DNA of 64,000 bases from Paenibacillus marchantiae (GTDB taxonomy: Bacteria; Bacillota; Bacilli; Paenibacillales; Paenibacillaceae). The notes beneath the pieces were generated by a model. That model worked only from the letters and a program-made list of their open reading frames with translations. It was not told the origin of the DNA and searched no databases. The position numbers were made by a program, and so were the translations under genes. Shown here piece after piece: positions 46,676 to 55,572 of this stretch. The first letter of the stretch is position 1. Every line of letters begins with the position of its first letter. The DNA lies in the NCBI RefSeq assembly GCF_028771845.1, contig NZ_CP118270.1, positions 2,418,001 to 2,482,000 on the forward strand. The letters run 5' to 3'.

Positions 46676-48976
46676 TTATCCAAGACATTCTTCGTCGTCA
46701 TCTTCCGGGGAATCGGAGGAGTCATTGGGACGGTGCATTTTGCGGTACTGCCCTGGGGTATAACCCGTCTCTTTCTTGAATTTACGGATGAAGTTCGGTG
46801 TGTCCAGATAACCGACGCGAGTGATAATATCTTTTAACGGGTCGGTCGTATGCAGCAGCAGTCGGATAACCTCATCCATCCGTTTCTGCCAGATATATTG
46901 GGTAAAGTTCATGCCGATCTTCTCTTTGAAGGAACGGCTGAAATACGATGAAGAGATCGTGAATTTCGATGAAATCGTACCCAGGCTGAGGTCATAATCG
47001 GAGTAATTGGCATCAATATAAGCAACGATTTCATCCATAAGGGAGCTTTCTTCCGTCTCGCTCTTCGCCTCGACATGAGCGCAGATTTCGGCGGCAAGTC
47101 CTGTCAATTTTTTCTCCAAATCCTCTAACGAGTCGTAGGAAGTGATCCTTGGAAGTTGATTAACCACGTGATGAATGCCAAGTTCCGAGGCCGTTTTGAG
47201 CATCGTATTCAGAATATCGAAGCAGATGCAGCGCAGCAATGGTACAGACGGCATTTCGGATTTCAGGGTATTCAACGCAGTTGATACCATCTGAACTGCC
47301 ACATCGTAACTGCCCTGTTTTAAGCTTTGAACCAGCTTCAGCAGCACATCCTTAGGTACCCAGAAGGAAGAATCCTGTGCACCGGAACCGGAAAGGGCGT
47401 TAAAGAAGGTAGTGCTGCCCTGTCCGTGCAGCATGGATGCTTCCAGCGCGGTTGATGCCTCGATGTAGGATTGGTTCAGCTGCAATGGAGAACTATAGCT
47501 GTTACCGATCCCGATCGCGGGAGCGAGTCCGACGTGTTCTGCCACCATCAATTGTAGTGATTCAACAATAGACTCCATACGAGCATTCAAGCTGGATTCA
47601 TGCCCGACCTCGGCATCAAATCCGACGATGAGGGCCACTTGGTCTGGCTGTGGAAGCTCCACGCCGTAAGCATAAGCAGACAACTCCGGCAGTTCCATAT
47701 CGTTGATCAGCTGCATAACAGTACGCTGTTCGGGATAATCTCCGCGGGGAAGATCGTGCATTTCCAATCCCAAGGTCATAACAAAATAATGGGATCGGTT
47801 AAAGCGTATGCCGAGATTATCCGTAAACTCAGAAGGGAGCTCTCCGGTATGACCATGCTTCAGTAACATAAGCAGAATATGATTACGAGCGTAGGGCTCC
47901 TGAAGGTCCACGCGCTGGCTGTAATCATGCAGCGTTTTCTTGATCCATTCCAACTCGTTGCTGGTTGTGGAAGGTTCAGGATTATTTTTTAAACGAATGA
48001 ACTCCATCAAGTCTGAAATCGGATGGTATTGTCTTCGGGCCAACAAAATGGCGAGGAAGGTGCCCATCACCACCATGAAGGAGAAAACAAGAACAACAAA
48101 GGTACGAATATGGACAATTCGGCTAAAAAATTGATTGCTTGGCATAGCGGTTACATAAGTCCAGCCCGCGTCTGATTTGACGGATACAACCGAATGTGGT
48201 TCTTGATTTAAGGAGAGGCTGTGTGTTCCCGGCTCAAGTTCAAACAGAGCTTTGACTTCCTGTTCGGTAATGGTCTCCCCCTTATAATTGGCGGCCAACA
48301 CCTGCCCATAATTATCGAAAATATAAGTCATACCATGGTAGTCGCTGAGAATGGAATCAATCAATCCCGTCAGATTGGACTCGTGAATCAGGTACATGAC
48401 AGTCCCGTGGGCGGGCGTATTGTTAGGTGCAATCGGTACAAGGTAGGCCAGCATGGAATTGGGTACTTTGGTTCCTTGAACGACTTGTTCGGCTGGTCGT
48501 ATCGTGGGGAACTGAACGTTATTCAAATCCCGGATCATGTCCGTTTTGTTCCATGTATTAAATTTGTAGCGGCCCGTGAATACATCTAGGTTCTCAGAGC
48601 CCTGAGACGAGTAGATGCTATCATCTCCGCGGAAGAACAGGAATAGCTCATCGATAATGGAACTGGTGGCTTTGTATTTGACCAAGGCAGCAATTGATTC
48701 CCGGCTATAGTAGGGATGGTGAGTCCAATAACGGGTTAGCTGCTCATCATAGGCGATACGAAATGCGATGTCCTGTAATTCCTTCATGCGGTCATCAATG
48801 ACCGTTTTTGCTTGGGTCAACTGATTGACATTGGTCTGTTCAATCTCTGAACGGAGCGTGTCCACAGCATTGTGATAAATAATAATAGTTAAAATAACAA
48901 GAGGTATAAGGAAAATGGAGATATAGGATAGTGTGTACTTAAGCAGAAGCTTGGACTTGAAGTGATTCCATTTCAT
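46676..48976 (-). CDS. Membrane AraC-family regulator with Cache-like domain (YesS-like)
   Basis: The 766-residue regulator has an N-terminal span (about 12-32), an extracellular sensor domain of Cache type (about 35-290), a second span (about 293-315), a linker, and an AraC DNA-binding domain (about 650-755) with MNFTQYIWQKRMDEV and a second helix-turn-helix ending GYTPGQYRKMH. YesS and similar proteins regulate neighbouring sugar-uptake operons. It is convergent with the glycan operon, so it is its likely regulator. GGGAGG precedes the ATG. A GGAGAA-C-TTCTCC palindrome at 49085-49097 lies 110 bp upstream. Confidence 0.88.
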   Translation of the reverse strand: MKWNHFKSKLLLKYTLSYISIFLIPLVILTIIIYHNAVDTLRSEIEQTNVNQLTQAKTVIDDRMKELQDIAFRIAYDEQLTRYWTHHPYYSRESIAALVKYKATSSIIDELFLFFRGDDSIYSSQGSENLDVFTGRYKFNTWNKTDMIRDLNNVQFPTIRPAEQVVQGTKVPNSMLAYLVPIAPNNTPAHGTVMYLIHESNLTGLIDSILSDYHGMTYIFDNYGQVLAANYKGETITEQEVKALFELEPGTHSLSLNQEPHSVVSVKSDAGWTYVTAMPSNQFFSRIVHIRTFVVLVFSFMVVMGTFLAILLARRQYHPISDLMEFIRLKNNPEPSTTSNELEWIKKTLHDYSQRVDLQEPYARNHILLMLLKHGHTGELPSEFTDNLGIRFNRSHYFVMTLGLEMHDLPRGDYPEQRTVMQLINDMELPELSAYAYGVELPQPDQVALIVGFDAEVGHESSLNARMESIVESLQLMVAEHVGLAPAIGIGNSYSSPLQLNQSYIEASTALEASMLHGQGSTTFFNALSGSGAQDSSFWVPKDVLLKLVQSLKQGSYDVAVQMVSTALNTLKSEMPSVPLLRCICFDILNTMLKTASELGIHHVVNQLPRITSYDSLEDLEKKLTGLAAEICAHVEAKSETEESSLMDEIVAYIDANYSDYDLSLGTISSKFTISSSYFSRSFKEKIGMNFTQYIWQKRMDEVIRLLLHTTDPLKDIITRVGYLDTPNFIRKFKKETGYTPGQYRKMHRPNDSSDSPEDDDEECLG

Positions 48977-49366
48977 ATCTGCAACCTCCCGTTTTTCTTT
49001 AGAGCTGCAGCGATAGCGCTCTCATAAAGACAGTGAAGTATTACCATGATGCCGAGCCGCTGGGTGTTCCTACTAAAAATATTAGGAGAACTTCTCCAAT
49101 AAATCAATGAATCTTTTCTAAGTTTCAGAGCAAACAGGAAGAAAGTCACATGAAAGAAGAGGAACTCGGTGAGAATAACAGGTGTAAAGCTATGGAAGGG
49201 CTTTTTTTATGAGAGGTTCATTTGCTTCTGTACATGAGGAATTATATCGATCCAAGGATCAGCAAACCTTGATTTTTCGGCCATGGAGTAGCATGATATA
49301 GACATTCATCCCAACATGAACTATGGAGGGCGAATTGTTGAGTAACGCCTATTTGAATTAGTTTAA

Positions 49367-49471
49367 AGCCAATTTTCTAATGAATGCGGGTTTAACGATA
49401 GCAATTATTTTACCCGGCAGTTCACAAAGGCGTATGGCATGTCTCCCAAAACGTACAGGCAATCTCTATAA
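49367..49471 (+). pseudogene. Fragment of an AraC-family regulator C-terminus
   Basis: In the 537-bp gap between genes, a 34-codon frame ending at TAA 49469-49471 reads [19 protein letters not shown] then [10 protein letters not shown], which is the final helix-turn-helix of an AraC protein. A stop precedes it at 49364-49366 and no more of the gene is seen, so only the last part survives. The rest of 48977-49513 holds no other gene. Confidence 0.7.
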
Positions 49472-49513
49472 TAATCCGCTGTGGTGTGATGAACGAAAGA
49501 AGGAGGGGTGAGT

Positions 49514-49873
49514 ATGAGAGAAACCTGTGTTCCAACTGGCGTAGCTCTAAAAGATACCGGCTTTGGATATACGCTGTCCTTGGTAAACGGTAAATATAAA
49601 ATGGTTATTCTGTATTGGCTGTCTGAAAACAAGGTGATGCGACATAATGAATTGAAGCGAAGCATTGGTACCATTTCTCACAAAACATTGAGCGTCATGC
49701 TTAAGGAGCTGGAGGAACATGATCTGATTCTACGCAAAGAATATCCCCAAATTCCACCCAAAGTTGAATATTCATTGTCGGAACGAGGACAATCAATAAT
49801 GCCACTGTTAGATATGATGTGTGATTGGGGAGAAGCCAATATGGTGTCTGCCCCGGGGTTAATGCAAGGCTAA
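49514..49873 (+). CDS. HxlR-family winged-helix regulator
   Basis: The 119-residue DNA-binding protein has the HxlR pattern: LSLVNGKYKMVILYWLSEN, the recognition helix SHKTLSVMLKELEEHDLI, a wing and YSLSERGQSIMPLLDMMCDWGE. Members such as YodB sense quinones or thiol stress through a Cys near the N-terminus; Cys6 (start-codon numbering from 49514: RETCVPTG) fits. AGGAGGGG lies just before the ATG; the GTG two codons earlier is too close. It is convergent with an oxidoreductase gene that carries an inverted-repeat operator. Confidence 0.87.
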   Translation: MRETCVPTGVALKDTGFGYTLSLVNGKYKMVILYWLSENKVMRHNELKRSIGTISHKTLSVMLKELEEHDLILRKEYPQIPPKVEYSLSERGQSIMPLLDMMCDWGEANMVSAPGLMQG

Positions 49874-49899
49874 CGATCAGGTTGTGAGATTAAAAAATT

Positions 49900-49941
49900 A
49901 AAAAAAGCAGTATCTTCCTGAATCGGAGATACTGCTTTTTT
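49900..49941. terminator. Bidirectional intrinsic terminator
   Basis: AAAAGCAGTATCT pairs perfectly with AGATACTGCTTTT around an 11-nt loop, between convergent genes. Confidence 0.9.
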
Positions 49942-49960
49942 GATCTGCTTGGAGTGAGTA

Positions 49961-50488
49961 TTATAGGTTATCCATGAAACGTAAATAGTTTTGTGCGCTT
50001 TGTTCCAATTCATTTGCCGCAGGCTCGTGTTCTGCACCATAGAAGGCAAAGAATGGTCGATAATCGGCATCGCAGTAATAGAAGGTCGTCTCAAAAGGAG
50101 TTAGCAGTTGTTCAAGGGTATAGCGATATTTGCCCTCTTCCGTGTAATCCGCCTCTTTAATTCCGGCAGATACGGCCAAGGCGACTTTGCGTTGCTGCAA
50201 TTTGTCGCCCTTGGAGCCGTAAGCCCAGCCATAAGTAAAAACTTCATCCAGCCATTGTTTAAGAAGGGGTGGGCTGCTGAACCAATAGAACGGAAATTGC
50301 AGGACCAGATGGTCATGAGCTTCAATAAGCTGCTGTTCTTGCTGCACATCAATACGTCCATCAGGGTAAACTTTATATAGTTCATGTATCGTATATTTTT
50401 CCGGATATTGTTGGAGTTCTTCTATCCATCGTTTGTTAATGACCGACGTTTCCAGGTTGGGATGTGCTACGATGACAAGTGTTTTCAA
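49961..50488 (-). CDS. NAD(P)H-dependent quinone/flavin oxidoreductase (KefF-like)
   Basis: The 175-residue flavodoxin-fold protein starts KTLVIVAHPNLETS and contains HDHLVLQFPFYWFSSPPLLKQWLDEVF, the FMN and dimer motifs of the NAD(P)H:quinone reductase (YwrO/KefF) family, and GWAYG. It would reduce quinones by two electrons. The start codon is TTG after GGGAGGAAG. A promoter (50525-50553) and an overlapping 8-bp inverted repeat (50550-50580) lie upstream. The convergent HxlR protein is a natural candidate repressor. Confidence 0.87.
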   Translation of the reverse strand: MKTLVIVAHPNLETSVINKRWIEELQQYPEKYTIHELYKVYPDGRIDVQQEQQLIEAHDHLVLQFPFYWFSSPPLLKQWLDEVFTYGWAYGSKGDKLQQRKVALAVSAGIKEADYTEEGKYRYTLEQLLTPFETTFYYCDADYRPFFAFYGAEHEPAANELEQSAQNYLRFMDNL

Positions 50489-50524
50489 AATGAATTCTTC
50501 CTCCCTAAGCTATAATGTTTCTTG

Positions 50525-50553
50525 AGTATAAAGGGAGTATTGCCGAGATGTAA
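50525..50553 (-). promoter_or_regulatory. Promoter of the oxidoreductase gene
   Basis: On the minus strand TTACAT, a 17-bp spacer and TATACT give a good sigma-A promoter about 37-66 bp before the TTG start. Confidence 0.6.
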
Positions 50554-50580
50554 GTACGCACTTTTAGTACATGTACTTAC
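50550..50580. promoter_or_regulatory. Inverted-repeat operator overlapping the -35 box
   Basis: GTAAGTAC (50550-50557) and GTACTTAC (50573-50580) form a perfect 8-bp inverted repeat with a 15-bp spacer, and one arm shares bases with the -35. This is a typical repressor arrangement. Confidence 0.6.
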
Positions 50581-50641
50581 CTCAAGGTAAGCACCCTTCC
50601 TGAAGAACATCTTGGCGAGATTGGGTGAAAGAAATGAATAT

Positions 50642-50668
50642 AGCCGTCAGTTTCTCAACTGACGGCTG
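50642..50668 (-). terminator. Intrinsic terminator of the second ArsR-like gene
   Basis: AGCCGTCAGT pairs perfectly with ACTGACGGCT around a 6-nt loop, past the stop at 50711. The T run is short on both strands. Confidence 0.65.
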
Positions 50669-50710
50669 TTTTAATGCTTTGTTTTATGATGACAATGTCT
50701 ATTCGTTGAT

Positions 50711-51628
50711 CTATTCCTCTTGCACATTATAGAGTACACGCGCAAGCAGGTTCTGGCCGTAATTGCCGAAATTTTTACCGAAGATCGTCAATCCCCGTTT
50801 GTTCACTGGTCCGTCCGTTACAGCGATTCGAAAGTGGATATCGCTTTTGTAATCCAGGCCAATCTGGTCCAGAGTAACATCGGAGATGCGGCATCCATCA
50901 ATATAGCTGCCCTCTTGGGTGATGCGGATCAGCTTCAGCATCCCGTATTGATTCAGATGTGGTGGCCACCAGTCTGGATTGAACGTACCTCGGGTATTGC
51001 CAAAATCTCCTGGACTCGTCCAACAGCCAATCTCGATGCCGTTGACGTAGAAATAAATATCCGAAGGGTAGTTATCGCAAAAACCTGGTGCTTCTGAACC
51101 CAATTCCATGGACAACTGGATTTCGCTGAACGTCTGGTTAGGCTTAAGGTAGTTGGGAATGCGATATTCCAGATAACCTTCGGCCAGCCAAATCATCTCC
51201 GCATCAATACGGAGCGGATCAGCAAAGTAACGCGGATCATCGAACTCACCGACGATGCTGTCTCGGGTGGCGAGACCACATGTAGGAGCTGCCTGATAAT
51301 CGCTATAATGACCTACCTGAATTTCAACCTCGTATCGGTTAAAAATCTCCTGTGAACGCAGGTCTACCATTAGTTTTTCCTCATTGAGATAACAAATCTT
51401 CTGGATCCCATGTTTGCCAACCGCAGTATTGATCTCAATCAGGCCGCTTTCTTCCAATTTCTTAATATGCATTGTAATGGCGCCATTGCTGAGCCCCAGT
51501 TTGGTTGCGAGATCATTGAGGTTAAGACTCTGGTTCTTGGCAAGCAATTCAATAATCTGGATTCGGATTTCCGAACTGAGTGCCTTGAAAATATTAACGC
51601 CAGACATCAGATCTTTAATATAAATCAT
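50711..51628 (-). CDS. ArsR-like regulator with C-terminal sensor domain, paralogue of 26249-27157
   Basis: The 305-residue protein has an ArsR-type winged helix at about 5-80 (FKALSSEIRIQIIELLAK, GAITMHIKKLEESGLI). The C-terminal domain is shared with the 26-kb protein: VGHYSDYQAAPTCGLAT, FDDPRYF, YFYVNGIEIG and WTSPGDFGNTRG. The ATG at 51626-51628 follows a GAAAGGA site; the longer frame to 51658 has none. It is divergent from a secreted GH43 arabinanase and is probably its regulator. The domain's ligand is unknown but may be arabinose or arabino-oligosaccharides. Confidence 0.8.
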   Translation of the reverse strand: MIYIKDLMSGVNIFKALSSEIRIQIIELLAKNQSLNLNDLATKLGLSNGAITMHIKKLEESGLIEINTAVGKHGIQKICYLNEEKLMVDLRSQEIFNRYEVEIQVGHYSDYQAAPTCGLATRDSIVGEFDDPRYFADPLRIDAEMIWLAEGYLEYRIPNYLKPNQTFSEIQLSMELGSEAPGFCDNYPSDIYFYVNGIEIGCWTSPGDFGNTRGTFNPDWWPPHLNQYGMLKLIRITQEGSYIDGCRISDVTLDQIGLDYKSDIHFRIAVTDGPVNKRGLTIFGKNFGNYGQNLLARVLYNVQEE

Positions 51629-51859
51629 AGGTGGTTTTCCTTTCCACGTTCTGAACAAAGCCCTTCTGATCCAGGCTTCTGCACATTTATATGGTTTGTT
51701 TTAGATAATTATAAATGATTACCGGATGGAAGGGAAGGGCGAGAAAAGAAAGCCGAATCCCTTGTATACATAGCATGAATGAGCGTATTATTCATAAAAT
51801 GTTGAATATTTACTTTAAAAAATAACTTAAATCATTTCATATATATTTGAAATATACCA

Positions 51860-51888
51860 TTGAAATGTAATGTAACCGCTTTTATAAT
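51860..51888 (+). promoter_or_regulatory. Promoter of the secreted GH43 gene with embedded cre site
   Basis: TTGAAA, a 17-bp spacer and TATAAT make a near-ideal sigma-A promoter. Within it, 51870-51884 (ATGTAACCGCTTTTA) matches cre at all but one position, so CcpA would block RNA polymerase. An inverted repeat ATTTCA-N8-TGAAAT at 51834-51853 lies just upstream. Confidence 0.75.
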
Positions 51889-51961
51889 CCTAGTATACCT
51901 AAATTGATTTAATACTTCATGAACCAAATTAACTATTTGATCAGGAGAGGTGGAATTCGAA

Positions 51962-52939
51962 TTGGAAAAGTTCAAAGGAATGACAGGATTCAGGAAGAAA
52001 CGTTGGGCATTACCTGCACTGCTTGTACTTGTTTTGCTATTGGCGGGCCAGTCCAGGGCATTCGCGGCATTTTGGAATCTGACCGGAGATATTGCCGTCC
52101 ACGATCCATCCATCATCAAAGAAGGCAGCTCATGGTATACCTTTTCAACCGGTGCTGGCATTCAGGTACTGAAATCGGATAACGGGTCCTCATGGTACCG
52201 CGTTCCGCAGATTTTTCTGAGCAAGCCATCCTGGTGGGCCTCTGCCGTTCCGGGACAGAGTGGTCTGGATGTATGGGCACCTGACGTTGAGCAGTATAAC
52301 GGAAAAGTGTGGCTTTATTACTCTATCTCTACCTTTGGCTCCAACAGATCGGCGATCGGGCTTGCGTCTGCAACCAGCATTGGAGCAGGCCAGTGGAAGG
52401 ATGAGGGGTTAGTGCTTCAAACCACAACCGCCAACGATTATAACGCTATTGATCCGAATCTGGTCATCGATGCTTCAGGCAACCCGTGGCTCGCTTTCGG
52501 TTCTTTCTGGAGCGGTCTGAAGATTGTGAAGCTCGACAAAACCACGATGAAACCGACTGGAAGCATCTCCTCCATTGCGGCGCGTCCGAATAATGGCGGG
52601 GCCATCGAAGCACCAAGTATTGTATACCGTAATGGTTATTATTACTTGTTTGCCTCGATTGATTCCTGCTGCCAGGGCGTGAATAGCACGTACAAAATGG
52701 TCTATGGACGTTCAACGAGTATTACAGGTCCGTATGTGGACAAAAACGGTGTGAACATGTTGAATGGCGGCGGAACCATATTGGATTCGGGGAATGCCAA
52801 GTGGAAAGGACCGGGTGGTCAGGATGTGTATAACGGTAATGTGATTGCGCGCCACGCTTACGATGCTGACGATAACGGCAATCCGAAATTACTAATCAAC
52901 GACTTGCTGTGGGATTCCAGCGGATGGCCAACGTACTAA
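51962..52939 (+). CDS. Secreted GH43 endo-alpha-1,5-L-arabinanase
   Basis: The 325-residue protein has a signal peptide (cleavage near AFA-AFW, about residue 34) and a five-bladed beta-propeller. GH43 catalytic acids are the Asp in HDPSI, the Asp in AIDPNL and the Glu in GAIEAPSIVY. The family member attacks arabinan backbones outside the cell. The start is uncertain: GTG 51950 lies too close to AGGAGAG, TTG 51962 is about 11 nt from it, and ATG 51980 has no site. The strong promoter and cre site show induced, catabolite-controlled expression. Confidence 0.85.
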   Translation: MEKFKGMTGFRKKRWALPALLVLVLLLAGQSRAFAAFWNLTGDIAVHDPSIIKEGSSWYTFSTGAGIQVLKSDNGSSWYRVPQIFLSKPSWWASAVPGQSGLDVWAPDVEQYNGKVWLYYSISTFGSNRSAIGLASATSIGAGQWKDEGLVLQTTTANDYNAIDPNLVIDASGNPWLAFGSFWSGLKIVKLDKTTMKPTGSISSIAARPNNGGAIEAPSIVYRNGYYYLFASIDSCCQGVNSTYKMVYGRSTSITGPYVDKNGVNMLNGGGTILDSGNAKWKGPGGQDVYNGNVIARHAYDADDNGNPKLLINDLLWDSSGWPTY

Positions 52940-52976
52940 TTTGTTTTAAATAAATATAAAATGTTTTAATAAAGTA

Positions 52977-53004
52977 TTGACTAAAGTGATTTGGATTTGA
53001 TAAA
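52977..53004 (+). promoter_or_regulatory. Probable promoter of the arabinan transporter gene
   Basis: TTGACT, a 16-bp spacer and GATAAA, 67 bp before the binding-protein start. Read-through from the GH43 gene is also possible because no terminator separates them. Confidence 0.4.
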
Positions 53005-53071
53005 TTTAACAACAGAAATCTTATTTCACCTAATTGAATACGGTTACAAATCCAGATCAGGAGGGGTTCAG

Positions 53072-54412
53072 ATGGTAAAGAAAAAGAGTTTAGTCACACT
53101 TATGCTTCTAATGCTGGTAAGTGCACTCGTGTTTGCGGGTTGCGGAGGAAGCAGCGGTTCAAGCGGGGACAAGGAATTGACATTTATGTTCCGGGGCGGC
53201 ACGGATGAACAGAAGGCATATCAAGCCGTTGTTAAGAAATTCGAAGAAGAGCATCCAGGTGTCAAAGTTAAAATTATCGTTACAGCTGCGGATCAATACG
53301 CAACCAAATTGAGAGCTGCCATTACAGGCAACAGTTTGCCGGACGTGTTCTATTTTAACCCTGGCGATATTAAAGCCTATGTGAACAGCAATGTGTTGAT
53401 GAATCTGACACCTTACGTTGAAAATAATGCGGATGTAGATCTGAATAACATCTGGAAATATGGTTTGGACTTGTATCGCTATGATGGCAAAATGGCAGGT
53501 CAGGGCGATATCTACGGAATGCCGAAAGATCTGGGTCCGTTTGCACTCGGTTATAACAAGACATTATTTGAAAAAGAGGGCATCCCATTCCCTGATAAGG
53601 ACAAGCCTTACACATGGGAAGAATTCATCAAGGTCAACCAACAAGCGACTAAGGATACGAATGGAGACGGTAAACCGGACGTATTTGGTACAGGCTTCAA
53701 CGTACAATGGGCGCTTCAGTCCTTCGTATGGAGCAATGGTGCAGACTGGTTGGATGATAGCAAAACAAAGGTAACCATTGATGATCCGAAATTCGCGGAA
53801 GCACTGCAATTCTTTGCGGACATGCAAAATAAATACAAAATCACGCCTTCTATTGAGGAAGCGCAAACATTGGATACGTACCAACGCTGGATGAAAGGAG
53901 AAATGGCTTTCTTCCCAGTAGGTCCGTGGGATATGAGTACATTCGAGAAACTGCCTTTCGAATATGATTTGCTGCCTTTCCCTGCGGGCTCTACGGGTAA
54001 ATCCGCAACGTGGATCGGTTCACTGGGTATCGGTGTATCGGCCAAAACGAAACATCCAGAAGAAGCCGCAGAGTTGGTGAATTATCTCACAGCTTCCAAA
54101 GAAGGCATGCAGCAGTTGGTTGATGCCAAAGTGCAAATTCCGAATCTTCTCGACATGGCTGACGAATGGGCCAAAGATACTTCAACGAAACCAGCCAATA
54201 AACAGGAATTCATTGATATCGTAGAAGATTATGGCCGTTCTCTTCCAGGGAACTACACGTACAATGCGGAATGGTATGACCTGTTCTTCACCGACATTCA
54301 GCCGGTATTAGATGGCAAAATTACAGCCGCAGATTATGTGAAACAGCAGCAGCCGAAAATGCAAAAGCTGTTAGACAAAGCAGTAGAACAAGAGAAGAAA
54401 TCTCAGAAATAA
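53072..54412 (+). CDS. Sugar ABC transporter binding lipoprotein (AraN-like)
   Basis: The 446-residue lipoprotein has Cys24 in VFAGCGG. It belongs to the type-1 sugar-binding family: [24 protein letters not shown] near the N-terminus and [18 protein letters not shown]. Bacillus AraN binds arabino-oligosaccharides for AraPQ, and the neighbours here point the same way. A longer frame to 52991 is open, but AGGAGGGG precedes ATG 53072. A terminator-like hairpin and then a 15-bp inverted repeat follow before the permease genes, which would favour binding protein over permeases. Confidence 0.88.
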   Translation: MVKKKSLVTLMLLMLVSALVFAGCGGSSGSSGDKELTFMFRGGTDEQKAYQAVVKKFEEEHPGVKVKIIVTAADQYATKLRAAITGNSLPDVFYFNPGDIKAYVNSNVLMNLTPYVENNADVDLNNIWKYGLDLYRYDGKMAGQGDIYGMPKDLGPFALGYNKTLFEKEGIPFPDKDKPYTWEEFIKVNQQATKDTNGDGKPDVFGTGFNVQWALQSFVWSNGADWLDDSKTKVTIDDPKFAEALQFFADMQNKYKITPSIEEAQTLDTYQRWMKGEMAFFPVGPWDMSTFEKLPFEYDLLPFPAGSTGKSATWIGSLGIGVSAKTKHPEEAAELVNYLTASKEGMQQLVDAKVQIPNLLDMADEWAKDTSTKPANKQEFIDIVEDYGRSLPGNYTYNAEWYDLFFTDIQPVLDGKITAADYVKQQQPKMQKLLDKAVEQEKKSQK

Positions 54413-54523
54413 GCAATTTATAAAATGCTGAAAAAATGTGGCTGGAAAGATTGAAACATAGGTTCTAGAGAGAATCAGCCTACGCCAAATGGATGAGTAG
54501 TAGATTCCGTTTTCAAAAAAAGC

Positions 54524-54565
54524 CGGTGCCAGCAGCCTGCTATTAACGCTGCTGGCATCATTTTT
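54524..54565 (+). terminator. Partial terminator between binding protein and permeases
   Basis: TGCCAGCAGC (54527-54536) pairs with GCTGCTGGCA (54548-54557), then TCATTTTT. The T run is imperfect, so some read-through to the permeases is likely. Confidence 0.65.
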
Positions 54566-54578
54566 GGATTCCATACGG

Positions 54579-54629
54579 GCATGTTGCATGAATTGATCAA
54601 GCAGGCATCCATCGATTCATGCAACATGC
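54579..54629 (+). repeat. Perfect 15-bp inverted repeat before the permease gene
   Basis: GCATGTTGCATGAAT (54579-54593) and ATTCATGCAACATGC (54615-54629) are perfect reverse complements, with a 21-nt loop and no T run. It lies between the terminator and the permease GTG start. An RNA stabiliser or protein site is possible. Confidence 0.7.
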
Positions 54630-54655
54630 TGATATTAGAAACAGGGGTGAGCGCA

Positions 54656-55546
54656 GTGATTACAAAATCTAGTTTGTATCGCAAAGAGAGGCTGTACGGA
54701 TATTTGTTTATTTTGCCTCCGGTTCTTGGTTTGCTGATCTTTGTTCTGTTCCCTTTCCTTTATTCCTTGTACGGTTCGTTTACGGATTGGGATGGCTTGG
54801 GACAGATGAACTTTATTGGTTTAGCCAATTTTAAGGATTTGCTCACGGATGATTTGTTTTACAAAGCGATGTTCAACACCTTTTATTTGATGCTGGGTAT
54901 CCCGATTGGTTTGTTACTCGCATTACTGCTGGCGATGGGTCTGAATCGTAAAATCCCCGGCACAACGACGTTCCGTGTAATCTATTATATTCCGGTCATT
55001 TCTTCCCTCGCAGCGGTGTCCATCATGTGGAACTGGGCGTACAACGGGGATTACGGATTAGTGAACCAATTCCTTGATCTATTCGGTATTGAAGGCCCTA
55101 ACTGGCTCGCAAACAAAGATACAGTTAAACCGGCCCTGATTATTATGACGGTGTGGAAAGGTCTAGGTTATACGATGTTATTGTATCTGGCTGCACTGCA
55201 AAGTGTATCACGTACATATTACGAAGCGGCTGAGTTGGATGGAGCAAACGGGTTCCAGATCTTCCGCAACATCACCTGGCCAATGGTGAAGCCGGTTACC
55301 TTTTTCCTCGTTGTTACAAACATTATTGGTGGTTCCCAAATCTTCACCGAAATGAACATTATGACCCCTACGGGTGGTCCTGAATATTCATCCGCATCCA
55401 TTGTCTTCTACATCTGGCAGAAAGCATTCAGCAACCTGCAAATGGGTTATGCCTCTGCGATGGCCATGATTCTTGGTATTTTCATTTTTGTCATTACCTT
55501 GGTGCAATTCAAAATGAACGAAAAATCAGCCTATGATGGGGATTAA
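54656..55546 (+). CDS. Sugar ABC transporter permease (AraP/MsmF-like)
   Basis: The 296-residue permease has six spans and the EAA loop YEAAELDGANGFQIFRNITWPM. The start is GTG 54656 with AGGGG 8 nt before it; the ATG at 54581 lies within a long inverted repeat and has no site. With the next gene it forms the membrane channel for the binding lipoprotein. As in the other importer, no ATPase gene is present, so a shared MsmX-type ATPase is expected. Confidence 0.88.
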   Translation: MITKSSLYRKERLYGYLFILPPVLGLLIFVLFPFLYSLYGSFTDWDGLGQMNFIGLANFKDLLTDDLFYKAMFNTFYLMLGIPIGLLLALLLAMGLNRKIPGTTTFRVIYYIPVISSLAAVSIMWNWAYNGDYGLVNQFLDLFGIEGPNWLANKDTVKPALIIMTVWKGLGYTMLLYLAALQSVSRTYYEAAELDGANGFQIFRNITWPMVKPVTFFLVVTNIIGGSQIFTEMNIMTPTGGPEYSSASIVFYIWQKAFSNLQMGYASAMAMILGIFIFVITLVQFKMNEKSAYDGD

Positions 55547-55572
55547 TGGTCTAGGAAAGGAGTGAACCGGAG

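Noticed and set aside
54579..54629. Start of the permease gene at ATG 54581
   Set aside because: The first 25 codons lie in a perfect inverted repeat with no ribosome site; GTG 54656 has AGGGG at the right distance.
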